DNA from: SIG447 sp045577075
GTDB lineage: Bacteria; Bacillota; Clostridia; UMGS1883; UMGS1540
NCBI GenBank assembly: GCA_045577075.1
Contig: JAZNHR010000035.1
Coordinates: forward strand, 1 to 22,093
Reading direction: 5' to 3'
Length of the DNA: 22,093 bases
The position numbers and the translations under genes were made by a program. Each line of letters opens with the position of its first letter. Within the stretch, counting starts at the first letter, position 1. Positions 7,476-14,966 of this stretch are shown one piece after another. The notes under the pieces are model-generated. The model saw nothing but the letters and a program-made list of their open reading frames with translations. It did not search any database and had not been told where the DNA came from.

Positions 7476-7493
7476 GCCTATACTGTTTTTTTA

Positions 7494-7522
7494 TTGCACA
7501 CGGCAAAAAAATATGCTATGAT
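7494..7522 (+). promoter_or_regulatory. promoter of the YD-repeat gene
   Basis: TTGCAC (7494-7499), 17 bases, then TATGAT (7517-7522). The predicted start near 7529 leaves a very short leader holding the Shine-Dalgarno GAGGTGA (7531-7537). Confidence 0.6.
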
Positions 7523-7541
7523 AAAGCTATGAGGTGATGAA

Positions 7542-8732
7542 ATGAAAAAACGTACATTTATTATTTTGCTGACAGTATTTCTATCCTTACTTTTTTGCGC
7601 GCCTGCGTCTGCCGACGTCCGGATTAAAATTCTATACGGCAAAGCCGAAATTTCTTGCGATGTTGCGCCCATCATTGTAAATGACCGTACCATGGTGCCT
7701 GCCCGTGCCATTTTTGAGGCAATCGGGGCAGAAATTAGCTATGAGGAAGAAACGCGCACCGTTACAGCGATAAAAGATGATAAAACAATAAAACTCCAAA
7801 TCGACAGTAACGTGATGCTTATAAACGACAAAACGGTTGTTTTGGACAGCCCACCTTTTATAAAGGACGACAGAACACTCGTTCCTATTCGCGCCTGTGC
7901 AGAAAGCTTTGACCTCCAGGTGGAATGGTGGGACGAGGCGCGGATTGTAAAAATCAAAAGGGGCGCCTGGCTTGAAACGAAACGGGTTGACAGCAATGGT
8001 ATAATCCAAGAAAAAACATACGACGAGCGTGGAAATTTACTGTTTAACGGCAGCACGAACATAGCATACACCTACGATGTCCTTGACAACGAATTAACAG
8101 TCAGCCAACAGGGCGGCGGCGGATACTATAGAGCTTACGATGTATACGGAAATTTAATCAAAAGCAAAGCGGCACACGGATGTGAAACAACGTATACCTA
8201 TGATGAAAATCGCCGCGTTGTGACAGAATCGGTGCAAAACCGTATGTCCCCCACCCCCACGGTGTATTCCTACACCTATGATGCGGCGGGGAATTTACTA
8301 CGGAAGGAAACGGCAGACGGGTTTTGGGAAGTTTGGTCATACGATGCGGAAGGCAGGTTGATTCGCCGCGAAAACTCTATCGGCGAATGGCACTCCACCA
8401 CCTATGACGAAAACGGCAACCATATCGAAAGCAATAGCAGCCGCGGCGCATGGACCAAATGGGAATACGACGCACAAGGAAAAATGCTTTCGCAGACGGA
8501 TGCCCACAGAACCACAACGTATTTCTACGATGAAAAAGGGAATTTAATGCGTTCGGAAGACAGCGACGGCTCATGGATGCAGTATACCTATGACGAGGCA
8601 GGCAGAAAAACGAAATGGGAAATGCCCACGTTTAGCGTAACGTATATTTATGACGAATACGGCAACCTAATCCGTGAAGAGCGAAATGACGGCTACTATA
8701 CAGAATACACCTATGAATATTTTTTGCAGTAA
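7542..8732 (+). CDS. secreted protein: signal peptide, copper-amine-oxidase-N-like domain, 11 YD (RHS-type) repeats
   Basis: The protein has 396 residues. Residues 1-24 form a signal peptide (MKKR, then a hydrophobic core ending in PASA). Residues about 40-138 hold two copies of the motif NDRTMVPARAIFEA / DDRTLVPIRACAES, typical of the copper amine oxidase N-terminal domain family of clostridial cell-surface proteins. This family name does not imply copper or oxidase activity. From residue 150, YD repeats of the form YxYDxxGNL follow, with YD tyrosines at 160, 178, 199, 220, 246, 267, 288, 309, 329, 350 and 370, a period of about 21. The chain ends within the repeat array. There is no RHS core-end motif, no toxin domain and no cell-wall anchor. 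It may bind surface carbohydrate or act as an adhesin or scaffold; its function is unknown. It has its own promoter and terminator. Confidence 0.88.
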   Translation: MKKRTFIILLTVFLSLLFCAPASADVRIKILYGKAEISCDVAPIIVNDRTMVPARAIFEAIGAEISYEEETRTVTAIKDDKTIKLQIDSNVMLINDKTVVLDSPPFIKDDRTLVPIRACAESFDLQVEWWDEARIVKIKRGAWLETKRVDSNGIIQEKTYDERGNLLFNGSTNIAYTYDVLDNELTVSQQGGGGYYRAYDVYGNLIKSKAAHGCETTYTYDENRRVVTESVQNRMSPTPTVYSYTYDAAGNLLRKETADGFWEVWSYDAEGRLIRRENSIGEWHSTTYDENGNHIESNSSRGAWTKWEYDAQGKMLSQTDAHRTTTYFYDEKGNLMRSEDSDGSWMQYTYDEAGRKTKWEMPTFSVTYIYDEYGNLIREERNDGYYTEYTYEYFLQ

Positions 8733-8746
8733 AATCATATCACATA

Positions 8747-8778
8747 AAAAAGGTGAACGAATTTTCGTTCACCTTTTT
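8747..8778. terminator. bidirectional intrinsic terminator between the YD-repeat gene and queA
   Basis: GGTGAACG (8752-8759) pairs with CGTTCACC (8766-8773), and flanking A and T runs extend the stem to 8747-8778. Each strand reads stem then T5-T6. It fills the convergent gap and ends one base before the queA stop codon. Confidence 0.92.
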
Positions 8779-8779
8779 G

Positions 8780-9796
8780 TTAGCCCAAAAACATAGCGTC
8801 ACCAAAGCTAAAGAAACGGTACTGCATTTTAACGGCTTCTTCATAGGCATGAAGGACATTCTCTCTCCCTGCAAATGCGCTAATCAGCATGAGAAGTGTG
8901 GATTTCGGCAGGTGGAAGTTTGTAATAATGGCATCCACCGCTTTAAATTTATAGCCGGGATAAATGAAAATATCTGTATCGCCGCTTTTTGCGCGCATAC
9001 GTCCGTTTTCGTCTGCAACAGACTCGACTGTGCGAACACTCGTCGTACCGCAACAAACGACTCTGCCTCCCCTTTGCTTACATGCGTTAATCTTTTCTGC
9101 CGCTTCTTCTGAAACGGTATAAAATTCCGTGTGCATTTTATGCTCGGTAATTTCCTCGACCTTGACGGGGCGAAACGTGCCGAGCCCCACATGAAGGGTT
9201 AAAAACGCAATGTCTACGCCCATTTCGCGAAGTTCGTTTAAAAAGCTTTCCGTAAAGTGAAGGCCTGCCGTAGGGGCTGCCGCCGAGCCGCTTTCTTTTG
9301 CATACACCGTCTGATACATTTCCTTATCTTCCAGCGTTTTCGTAATATAATGCGGAAGTGGCATCTCCCCGAGCTTTTCCAGAATTTCTTCAAAAACGCC
9401 GTCATAGGTAAAGGACACAATGCGGTTGCCGCCCTCGATAACTTCGAGAATCTCCGCCTCCAAGATGTCACCAAACACAAATTTTGCCCCCGGTTTTGCC
9501 TTTTTTCCCGGACGAAGGGCAACTTCCCATACATCAAGATTCATGCGCTTTAAAAGCAAAAATTCAATGGCACCGCCGGTGTCTTTTTTCTGCCCGTAAA
9601 GCCGAGCAGGAATGACGCGCGTATCATTTAAAACAAGGCAGTCACCTTTTTTTAAGATGTGCCGCAAATCCGTAAAGGTGCCGTGGTTTATTTCTCCCCC
9701 GATAAGCGTAAGGAGCCTTGCGGCCGTACGGTCTGCTAAAGGCTCCTGTGCAATCAGCGCATCGGGTAATGTGTAATCAAAATCCGATAGCTTCAA
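8780..9796 (-). CDS. queA: S-adenosylmethionine:tRNA ribosyltransferase-isomerase (QueA)
   Basis: QueA transfers and isomerizes the ribosyl group of SAM onto preQ1 in tRNA to make epoxyqueuosine. The 338 residues are the normal length. The family opening MKLSDFDYTLPDALIAQ is followed by LVLNDTRVIPARLYG, APTAGLHFT, LHVGLGTFRPV, GTTSVRTVES and NFHLPKSTLLML. The start is TTG at 9796. No in-frame ATG fits the family N-terminus, and GGAG lies 9 bases upstream inside the last codons of the preceding gene. Only 4 bases separate it from the oxidoreductase gamma gene, so it is read as the last gene of that operon and probably translationally coupled. A strong hairpin terminator follows. Confidence 0.95.
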   Translation of the reverse strand: MKLSDFDYTLPDALIAQEPLADRTAARLLTLIGGEINHGTFTDLRHILKKGDCLVLNDTRVIPARLYGQKKDTGGAIEFLLLKRMNLDVWEVALRPGKKAKPGAKFVFGDILEAEILEVIEGGNRIVSFTYDGVFEEILEKLGEMPLPHYITKTLEDKEMYQTVYAKESGSAAAPTAGLHFTESFLNELREMGVDIAFLTLHVGLGTFRPVKVEEITEHKMHTEFYTVSEEAAEKINACKQRGGRVVCCGTTSVRTVESVADENGRMRAKSGDTDIFIYPGYKFKAVDAIITNFHLPKSTLLMLISAFAGRENVLHAYEEAVKMQYRFFSFGDAMFLG

Positions 9797-9800
9797 TGTT

Positions 9801-10340
9801 TTATTCTCCGTAATTATACCCCATAGAAAGGAGTTTTTTATTCTGTTCGAGGATTGCATCTTTTCCGGCAGGTACGCATTTTGCAACGCCCTTACAAAGG
9901 CCTTCAAAGTCTACGCAACCCGTTGCCTTTACGAATGCACCCGTCATAATCATATTGGCAAGCTTTCTCGCGCCGGCTTCGTCTGCCATTTTGGTGGCAG
10001 GAATGCGGATAACGGTAACATCATCGCGCTGTACATCTTCTTCGATAAGAGAAGAATCTACTAAAATGAGTCCACCGGAAACAACTGCATTTTCGAACTT
10101 ACGAAGAGAGGGCAAGTTCATGGCAATGAGTGCCGTGGGCTTTGTAATCATAGGAGATGCAACCGGCTCTTCCGACATGATAACATGGCAGTTTGCCGTA
10201 CCGCCGCGCACTTCCGGACCGTAGGACGGAAGCCAAGAAATTTCATAGCCGTTTACAAGGCCGGTATATGCGAGTACTTTGCCTGCAAAAAGTATTCCCT
10301 GCCCACCAAAGCCTGCAATTACGATTTCATTACTTTTCAT
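9801..10340 (-). CDS. 2-oxoacid:ferredoxin oxidoreductase, gamma subunit (VOR/KOR type)
   Basis: This 179-residue protein begins with the gamma-domain signature IVIAGFGGQGILFAGK and has WLPSYGPEVRGGTANCHV, typical of pyruvate/ketoacid:acceptor oxidoreductase gamma subunits. The frame is open upstream, but ATG 10340 is preferred: it begins the family N-terminus and has AGGGGG 9-10 bases upstream. It overlaps the end of the beta gene by 11 bases and is followed by queA after 4 bases. It completes an alpha, beta, gamma and delta (ferredoxin) set encoded in one direction. The subunits together oxidize a 2-oxoacid plus CoA to acyl-CoA, CO2 and reduced ferredoxin in the cytoplasm. Confidence 0.92.
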   Translation of the reverse strand: MKSNEIVIAGFGGQGILFAGKVLAYTGLVNGYEISWLPSYGPEVRGGTANCHVIMSEEPVASPMITKPTALIAMNLPSLRKFENAVVSGGLILVDSSLIEEDVQRDDVTVIRIPATKMADEAGARKLANMIMTGAFVKATGCVDFEGLCKGVAKCVPAGKDAILEQNKKLLSMGYNYGE

Positions 10341-11085
10341 CAGTCTCTGCCCCCTTATCCTTATAAACACCAAGCGGATAGTAGTCCAGCACTTCGCCGC
10401 CAAGACGCTTCAGTGCTTCTGCCGGCGGCAATGCCCAGTATGTGGGGCAAGCGGAAAGTACTTCAACAAGGCTGAAGCCCTTACCTTCCAGCTGGTAGGT
10501 AAATGCCTTTTTAATGGCCGCTTTTGCTTCGCGGATATGCTTTACGCTGTCTACAGCCGTTCTTGCAAGGTATGCCGCGCCGCTCGTCTGGGAAAGAAGC
10601 TCGCAGACTCGAAGGGGATATCCTTGGGTTTTAACGTCACGGCCGTAAGGCGAGGTCTGTGTAACCTGACCTTCCAGTGTAGTCGGTGCCATCTGGCCGC
10701 CGGTCATACCGTAAACGCCGTTGTTTACAAAGATAACCGTAATGTTTTCACCACGGGATGCGGCATGAACGGTTTCTGCAGTACCAATTGCAGCAAGGTC
10801 ACCATCGCCCTGATAGGTGAAGACTACGCGGTCAGGCAATGCGCGCTTAATACCGGTAGCAACAGCCGGTGCACGGCCGTGTGCCGCCTGTTCCATATCA
10901 CATGCAAAATAATTATATGAAAATACCGAACAGCCAACGCTTGCTACGCCTACAGTCTGTCCTACAATACCCAGTTCATCCAGTACCTCTGCAACAAGGC
11001 GGTGAATGATGCCGTGGGTACAGCCGGGACAGTAGTGCAGTTCAACATCGTTGAGTGCTTCGGGACGTGTAAATACTTTCGTCAT
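10330..11085 (-). CDS. 2-oxoacid:ferredoxin oxidoreductase, beta (thiamine-diphosphate) subunit
   Basis: This 251-residue beta subunit contains the cofactor motif GDGDLAAIGTAETVHA (93-108) ending in NNGVYG (121-126), the ThDP/Mg2+ binding signature. It also has CPGC at 19-22 and GCSVFS near 51, a [4Fe-4S]-type beta-subunit pattern. The sequence resembles the clostridial 3-methyl-2-oxobutanoate/2-oxoglutarate branch more than pyruvate oxidoreductases, which are usually one long fused chain. It starts one base after the alpha stop with GGAGGG upstream, and overlaps the gamma start. The exact 2-oxoacid cannot be fixed by eye. Confidence 0.93.
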   Translation of the reverse strand: MTKVFTRPEALNDVELHYCPGCTHGIIHRLVAEVLDELGIVGQTVGVASVGCSVFSYNYFACDMEQAAHGRAPAVATGIKRALPDRVVFTYQGDGDLAAIGTAETVHAASRGENITVIFVNNGVYGMTGGQMAPTTLEGQVTQTSPYGRDVKTQGYPLRVCELLSQTSGAAYLARTAVDSVKHIREAKAAIKKAFTYQLEGKGFSLVEVLSACPTYWALPPAEALKRLGGEVLDYYPLGVYKDKGAETDEK

Positions 11086-11086
11086 C

Positions 11087-12148
11087 TTACTTTCCCTCCT
11101 TCATTTTGCGGATGGCATCGCAAATTTCGTCCGGCGTCGGCACAATACCACCGGTACGTCCAAAGAACTCTACCGGTTTCTTACCACCAACTGCAAGGCG
11201 AACATCTTCTACCATCTGGCCCATGCTCATTTCAACTGTAAGGAAGCCCTTTGCCGTTTCTGCTGCCTTTTCAAACGCAGAAACCGGGAACGGCCAGAGC
11301 GTAATGGGACGGATAAGACCAACCTTAATGCCTTCTTCGCGAAGGGCCAGGATTGCCGTCTTTGCAACACGGGCGATAGTGCCGTATGCGGCGATAACGT
11401 AGTCTGCATCCTCGGTCATATATTCTTCCCATTTGACTTCGTTCTTTTCTACTTCCTTATATCTTTCATAACGGGCTAAAACAAGCTCTTCAAGGTCAGA
11501 AGCTTCAATGTACAGGGAGTTTATAACGTTACGGGGGCGTTTGCCTTCCGTACCGTTTGCCGCCCATGTCTTCTCCGGCAGTTTTCTGCCTTCTTTGGCG
11601 CCGAATTCAACCGGCTCCATCATCTGACCGAGCATACCGTCACCCATAATCATAACGGGCATACGATACTGGTCCGCAATATCAAAGGCTTCCTGGGTCA
11701 TATCCACAAGTTCCTGAATGGAGCTGGGGGCAAGTACGATTAAATGATAGTCCCCGTGGCCGCCGCCTTTTACTGCCTGGAAATAGTCACTTTGTGCCGG
11801 CTGAATGCCGCCAAGGCCGGGGCCGCCGCGCACGATGTTTAAAATAACGCAGGGCAGGTCACTGCCTACGATATAGGAAATGCCTTCCTGTTTAAGGCTA
11901 ATGCCGGGGCTTGAGGAAGATGTCATAACACGAGCACCCGCGCCTGCGGCGCCGTACACCATGTTAATGGCTGCAACTTCACTTTCTGCCTGCAAAAATG
12001 TACCGCCGATTTTCGGCATACGCTTTGCCATATATGCGGAAACTTCCGTCTGGGGCGTAATCGGGTAACCGAAGAAGAGACGACATCCAGCCTGGATTGC
12101 CGCTTCTGCCACAGCTTCGTTTCCTTTCATTAAAACTTTTTCCGCCAT
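11087..12148 (-). CDS. vorB: 2-oxoacid:ferredoxin oxidoreductase, alpha subunit (3-methyl-2-oxobutanoate type)
   Basis: This 353-residue alpha subunit opens with KGNEAVAEAAIQAGCRLFFGYPITPQTE (written here only as a motif region, residues about 8-35). It continues with FLQAESEVAAINM, GARVMTSSSSPG and GGIQPAQSDYFQ, the hallmarks of VorB/KorA alpha chains. I chose ATG 12148 over ATG 12157 because AGGA lies 8 bases before it, while the upstream ATG overlaps that ribosome site. The same AAAGGATGA...TATGGC arrangement is used by the ferredoxin gene just upstream. Valine, leucine and isoleucine 2-oxoacids made by IlvE are likely substrates. 2-Oxoglutarate remains an alternative. Confidence 0.9.
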   Translation of the reverse strand: MAEKVLMKGNEAVAEAAIQAGCRLFFGYPITPQTEVSAYMAKRMPKIGGTFLQAESEVAAINMVYGAAGAGARVMTSSSSPGISLKQEGISYIVGSDLPCVILNIVRGGPGLGGIQPAQSDYFQAVKGGGHGDYHLIVLAPSSIQELVDMTQEAFDIADQYRMPVMIMGDGMLGQMMEPVEFGAKEGRKLPEKTWAANGTEGKRPRNVINSLYIEASDLEELVLARYERYKEVEKNEVKWEEYMTEDADYVIAAYGTIARVAKTAILALREEGIKVGLIRPITLWPFPVSAFEKAAETAKGFLTVEMSMGQMVEDVRLAVGGKKPVEFFGRTGGIVPTPDEICDAIRKMKEGK

Positions 12149-12167
12149 AACTTTCATCCTTTCTGGT

Positions 12168-12374
12168 TTATTTTTCCACCTCTATGACAGTATCGGGGCA
12201 TATCGTGGCGCAAAACGCACAGCCGATACATTCTTCCTGCTTTACAACCTCTGCAGGGTGAAATCCTTTTTTGTTAAGTCTGTCCTTAGCCATCTGTACG
12301 ATGTGCTTGGGGCAAACGGTTGTGCAAAGTTCACAGCCCTTACATCTATCCTCCCGAAATGTTACCTTTGCCAT
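12168..12374 (-). CDS. 2x[4Fe-4S] ferredoxin-type delta subunit of the oxidoreductase
   Basis: This 68-residue protein has two complete cluster motifs, CKGCELCTTVCP and CIGCAFCATICP. It is a small electron-carrying subunit encoded immediately before the alpha gene (19-base gap). Its place in the operon marks it as the delta subunit that passes electrons from the ThDP/Fe-S core to soluble ferredoxin. I chose the start at 12374 over ATGs at 12380 and 12383 by Shine-Dalgarno spacing (AGGA, 8 bases). The 18 bases before it separate it from the P-loop ATPase gene. Confidence 0.93.
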   Translation of the reverse strand: MAKVTFREDRCKGCELCTTVCPKHIVQMAKDRLNKKGFHPAEVVKQEECIGCAFCATICPDTVIEVEK

Positions 12375-12392
12375 ATCCATCATCCTTTCGTA

Positions 12393-13031
12393 TTAAAATG
12401 GCGCTTTTATATAAAGTTCCAAGGGCAAAACGGGATTTGCCACTGAAACTTCTATTCCTTTTTTTACAGCCGTAAAGCCGACGGGTATGCCGGTCTCTAG
12501 GCTTACTTCCTCGACAAGTTTCTGCCCTTCCATGATAATTTCAGGTGTAGTTTCCTGCCCGAGATGGGTAGCGTTTACAAGCTTTGTGACAGAAAGCCTG
12601 GATGCGTTCTCCACCTCCCGGAGAATTTCAAGCACGCCTTCCTTGTCCTTTGTAAGGGGCCTTCGAGCGTTTATAACATAATACATTTCATAAGGCTCAG
12701 CCATGAAATAATTGTTATACTGCCCCAGTGCCAGCGCGCCGTCCTCATCACCGCCCACGTCAAAGATTGCCGTAGTTTGCTTATTTGTAAACACCGAGAA
12801 AATCTCGCTGGGAAGCGCGGGGATATCCACATTTGTATTCGCAAACCTCGGCAGTATGACGCTTATACCGTTTTTTTCGAGAATTTCCTTCGCGTCCGCC
12901 GTGCGGTAATAGGGATTTACCGTATCCATATCCACAATTGTGGTGTGCGCTCTTTGTCCCATTGCAAGGTTTAGCGCAAATTCAGTTTTTCCGCTACCGA
13001 AATGACCGGTAATAATGTTTAATCTTTTCAT
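12393..13031 (-). CDS. P-loop ATPase of the ParA/MinD/CobQ class, first gene of the oxidoreductase operon
   Basis: The 212-residue cytoplasmic protein has the Walker A loop GHFGSGKT (9-16), VDMDTVNPYYRTAD (33-46) and the Walker B-like FDVGGDEDGA (90-99), a SIMIBI-type nucleotide-binding domain with no added domain or membrane segment. Its Walker A lacks the early signature lysine of ParA/MinD/Mrp (KGGxGKT), so it is not a plain Fe-S carrier or partition protein. It heads the operon of ferredoxin, vorB, beta, gamma and queA. An accessory role such as maturation, cofactor loading or regulation of the oxidoreductase is inferred from position only. The ATG at 13031 has no Shine-Dalgarno site, and an in-frame TAA lies three codons upstream, so the start is fixed. 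The transcript appears leaderless. Confidence 0.85.
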   Translation of the reverse strand: MKRLNIITGHFGSGKTEFALNLAMGQRAHTTIVDMDTVNPYYRTADAKEILEKNGISVILPRFANTNVDIPALPSEIFSVFTNKQTTAIFDVGGDEDGALALGQYNNYFMAEPYEMYYVINARRPLTKDKEGVLEILREVENASRLSVTKLVNATHLGQETTPEIIMEGQKLVEEVSLETGIPVGFTAVKKGIEVSVANPVLPLELYIKAPF

Positions 13032-13039
13032 ATTACATT

Positions 13040-13068
13040 AGTATAGCACACCGAAATCTAAAAGTCAA
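13040..13068 (-). promoter_or_regulatory. strong promoter of the ATPase-oxidoreductase operon (near-leaderless mRNA)
   Basis: On the minus strand TTGACT (13068-13063), 17 bases, then TATACT (13045-13040). The predicted +1 is near 13033, two bases before the ATG at 13031. No AGGAGG-like site precedes that ATG. Confidence 0.75.
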
Positions 13069-13118
13069 CTCTTTCGACTGCAAAAAAAGCAAAAAATCGA
13101 CAGGTACAATCCTTTCCC

Positions 13119-13148
13119 TTGACTTACTCTTTCTGTCTGTGATAGAAT
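13119..13148 (+). promoter_or_regulatory. promoter of dtd
   Basis: TTGACT (13119-13124), 18 bases, then TAGAAT (13143-13148). A-rich runs upstream (13081-13097) lie between the two divergent promoters of this 141-base gap and could act as UP elements for both. Confidence 0.65.
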
Positions 13149-13172
13149 GAAAAAACAAAAGGAGGATAAAGT

Positions 13173-13610
13173 ATGAAAATCGTATTACAGCGTGTAAAAA
13201 GAGCATCCGTATCCGTAGAAAACGAGACGGTGGGTGCAATTGATAAAGGTCTTTTAGTGCTTTTAGGTGTCGGCGAAGGGGACACAAAGGAAACTGCAGA
13301 CTATCTGCTTAATAAGCTTTCCATTCTTCGTATTTTTGAGGATGAAAACGGGAAAACAAATCTCTCCTGCCGCGACGTGGGCGGTGCACTTTTGGTCGTA
13401 TCCCAGTTTACTCTGTATGCAGACTGCAAAAAAGGCAGCCGACCCAGCTTTACAAATGCTGCGCCGCCTGCCATAGCGAATGAACTGTATACATATTTTG
13501 TTGAACAATGCCGTGCCCTTTTTCCAAAAGTTGAAACAGGCGTCTTTGGTGCCCACATGGAAATCGACATGCTTTGCGACGGCCCGTTTACCATCAATTT
13601 AGAGCATTAA
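13173..13610 (+). CDS. dtd: D-aminoacyl-tRNA deacylase
   Basis: Dtd hydrolyses D-aminoacyl (and mischarged glycyl) tRNAs, protecting translation. The 145 residues are the standard length. The opening MKIVLQRVKRASVSV, the catalytic-edge motif SQFTLYADCKKGSRPSF and the Gly-cisPro motif CDGPFT are present. The last usually reads NDGPVT, so Asn has become Cys and Val has become Phe next to the conserved Gly-Pro. AAAGGAGG lies 7 bases before the start. It is a single-gene unit, divergent from the ATPase operon. Its stop codon shares bases with the convergent mgtC-like gene, leaving no room for a terminator between them. Confidence 0.95.
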   Translation: MKIVLQRVKRASVSVENETVGAIDKGLLVLLGVGEGDTKETADYLLNKLSILRIFEDENGKTNLSCRDVGGALLVVSQFTLYADCKKGSRPSFTNAAPPAIANELYTYFVEQCRALFPKVETGVFGAHMEIDMLCDGPFTINLEH

Positions 13611-14293
13611 AGGTCAAATTCTTTAATGTCGGGGCAAGCTTGCATAATCTCCATGAGGGAAACAGTTTTGAAGTTTGCAGGGACTTTAATAATAAAGTCC
13701 AGTGCCATAAGCCCATCCTCTCTCGTTTCCATTTTGATATTCAAAATCTCAATGTTATTTTTATCAAAAAGTGCATGAATTTGGGAGACGGTCTCGGCTT
13801 TATTGGAAACGACAAGAAAAACCTGTTCTGTGCTCGGTACATGGAGAAAATTCCATCTCCTGTGGAGAAAAACCTGTACCAACAGAATCGTCAGCGTGCC
13901 CATAACACCGAGAATATACATGCCGCCCCCTACTGCCATACCAATAGCAGAGGTTGCCCAAATGCCGGCGGCGGTCGTAAGGCCGTTAATCGTGTACTTA
14001 CGAACAAAGATAAGCCCGGCACCTAAGAAGCCGACGCCGCTGACTACCGAAGCCGCCACTCTCGAGGTATCCACAGAGTGTCCCGGCAGGGTTGCCACAT
14101 CCATAAATCCGTATTTTGAGACAAGCATGACAAGCGCTGCCGCCATCGCCACAATAAAGTGTGTGCGAATGCCTGCGCCTTTCATGCTTCTTTTTCTCTC
14201 ATAGCCGACTGCCGCACCGCAAAGGCCTGCGAGTACCAGTCTTCCAAAAAACTCCAGCTGCATAAGAAGTGCCGCCGTATCAAATCCAAACAT
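13607..14293 (-). CDS. MgtC/SapB family membrane protein
   Basis: The 228-residue protein has an N-terminal membrane part with about four to five helices: FFGRLVLAGLCGAAVGYERK, then IRTHFIVAMAAALVMLVSKYG, VSGVGFLGAGLIF and MYILGVMGTLTILLVQV. The segment YERKRSMKGAGIRTH is the MgtC family signature. Residues from about 158 form a soluble ACT-like C-terminal domain (VFLVVSNKAETVSQIHALFD). MgtC proteins inhibit F-type ATP synthase or affect magnesium and stress survival in some pathogens. Here the role is open. I chose ATG 14293 for its AAGGAG with 6-base spacing, although the frame is open to 14383. It is the last gene of the run starting with the desulfurase. Confidence 0.92.
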   Translation of the reverse strand: MFGFDTAALLMQLEFFGRLVLAGLCGAAVGYERKRSMKGAGIRTHFIVAMAAALVMLVSKYGFMDVATLPGHSVDTSRVAASVVSGVGFLGAGLIFVRKYTINGLTTAAGIWATSAIGMAVGGGMYILGVMGTLTILLVQVFLHRRWNFLHVPSTEQVFLVVSNKAETVSQIHALFDKNNIEILNIKMETREDGLMALDFIIKVPANFKTVSLMEIMQACPDIKEFDL

Positions 14294-14310
14294 GGTTTCT
14301 CCTTTCTCTG

Positions 14311-14952
14311 TCAAACGCCACCCGGCAGTGCTGTTCGCATGCCGGAAAGATGTTCGTCCTGACTCAATTTGCCAATTTCCCACTTGCCGTTCTCATAGAA
14401 ATATTCCGAAACCGAAGCGTTGGAAACCCAGGTGTACTGCGCGATGTTTTCGACGGAGCCGTCCCGTACCATACATTCCATACAGCGAATGGGGGTCACA
14501 TGGGTAAAAATCGCAACGGTTTTGCCTTCGTTTTCCAAGGCAATTTTCTTAACCGCGGCAAAAACACGGTTTGCCACTTCTTCCACCGATTCGCCGCCCG
14601 TACATCTTGCATGGCGCAAATCGTTTCTCCACACGCCGAAATCCCCAGGGAAAAGCGTATCCAGCTCGTCAAAATTTTTCTCGTCCCATTCCCCGCCGTC
14701 AATTTCTCGAAGCGCCGGCTCCTTTACAATCGGCACGCCGATTACATCGGAAAGTGCTTTTCCCGTGTAAAAGGCGCGCTTTAAATCGCTGGAATAAATC
14801 TTGTCTACAGCATATTTTTCTGCGATGAATTTTGCAGTTTTCTGTGCCTGAAGCATCCCTTGTTCTTCTAAGTCTACGTCAAGATGTCCTGCAAATATGT
14901 TTCTTCTGTTTGCACAGCTTTCGCCGTGGCGAATAAGTAATACAGTTGTCAT
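14311..14952 (-). CDS. histidine phosphatase family protein (phosphoglycerate-mutase-like)
   Basis: The 213 residues start with VLLIRHGES, giving the phospho-acceptor His9 in the RHG motif. Other core residues appear in SSDLKRA (Arg59), LREIDGGEW (Glu83) and FTHVTPIR (His151). This is branch-1 histidine phosphatase architecture, cytoplasmic, with wide substrate range (sugar phosphates, alpha-ribazole phosphate and others). The substrate cannot be chosen here. ATG 14952 is preferred, with a GAGG 12 bases upstream. A TTG at 14970 overlapping the topoisomerase stop would add six residues. It follows the topoisomerase gene by 14 bases and precedes the mgtC-like gene by 17. Confidence 0.88.
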   Translation of the reverse strand: MTTVLLIRHGESCANRRNIFAGHLDVDLEEQGMLQAQKTAKFIAEKYAVDKIYSSDLKRAFYTGKALSDVIGVPIVKEPALREIDGGEWDEKNFDELDTLFPGDFGVWRNDLRHARCTGGESVEEVANRVFAAVKKIALENEGKTVAIFTHVTPIRCMECMVRDGSVENIAQYTWVSNASVSEYFYENGKWEIGKLSQDEHLSGMRTALPGGV

Positions 14953-14966
14953 AACGATTCTATGCC

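Noticed and set aside
7542..8732. YD-repeat gene as an RHS toxin with immunity partner
   Set aside because: No C-terminal toxin region, core-end motif or small immunity gene follows; a terminator comes at once.
10279..10920. Plus-strand open frame of 213 codons opposite the oxidoreductase beta gene
   Set aside because: The minus-strand gene has complete cofactor motifs. This frame has no ribosome site or recognisable domain.
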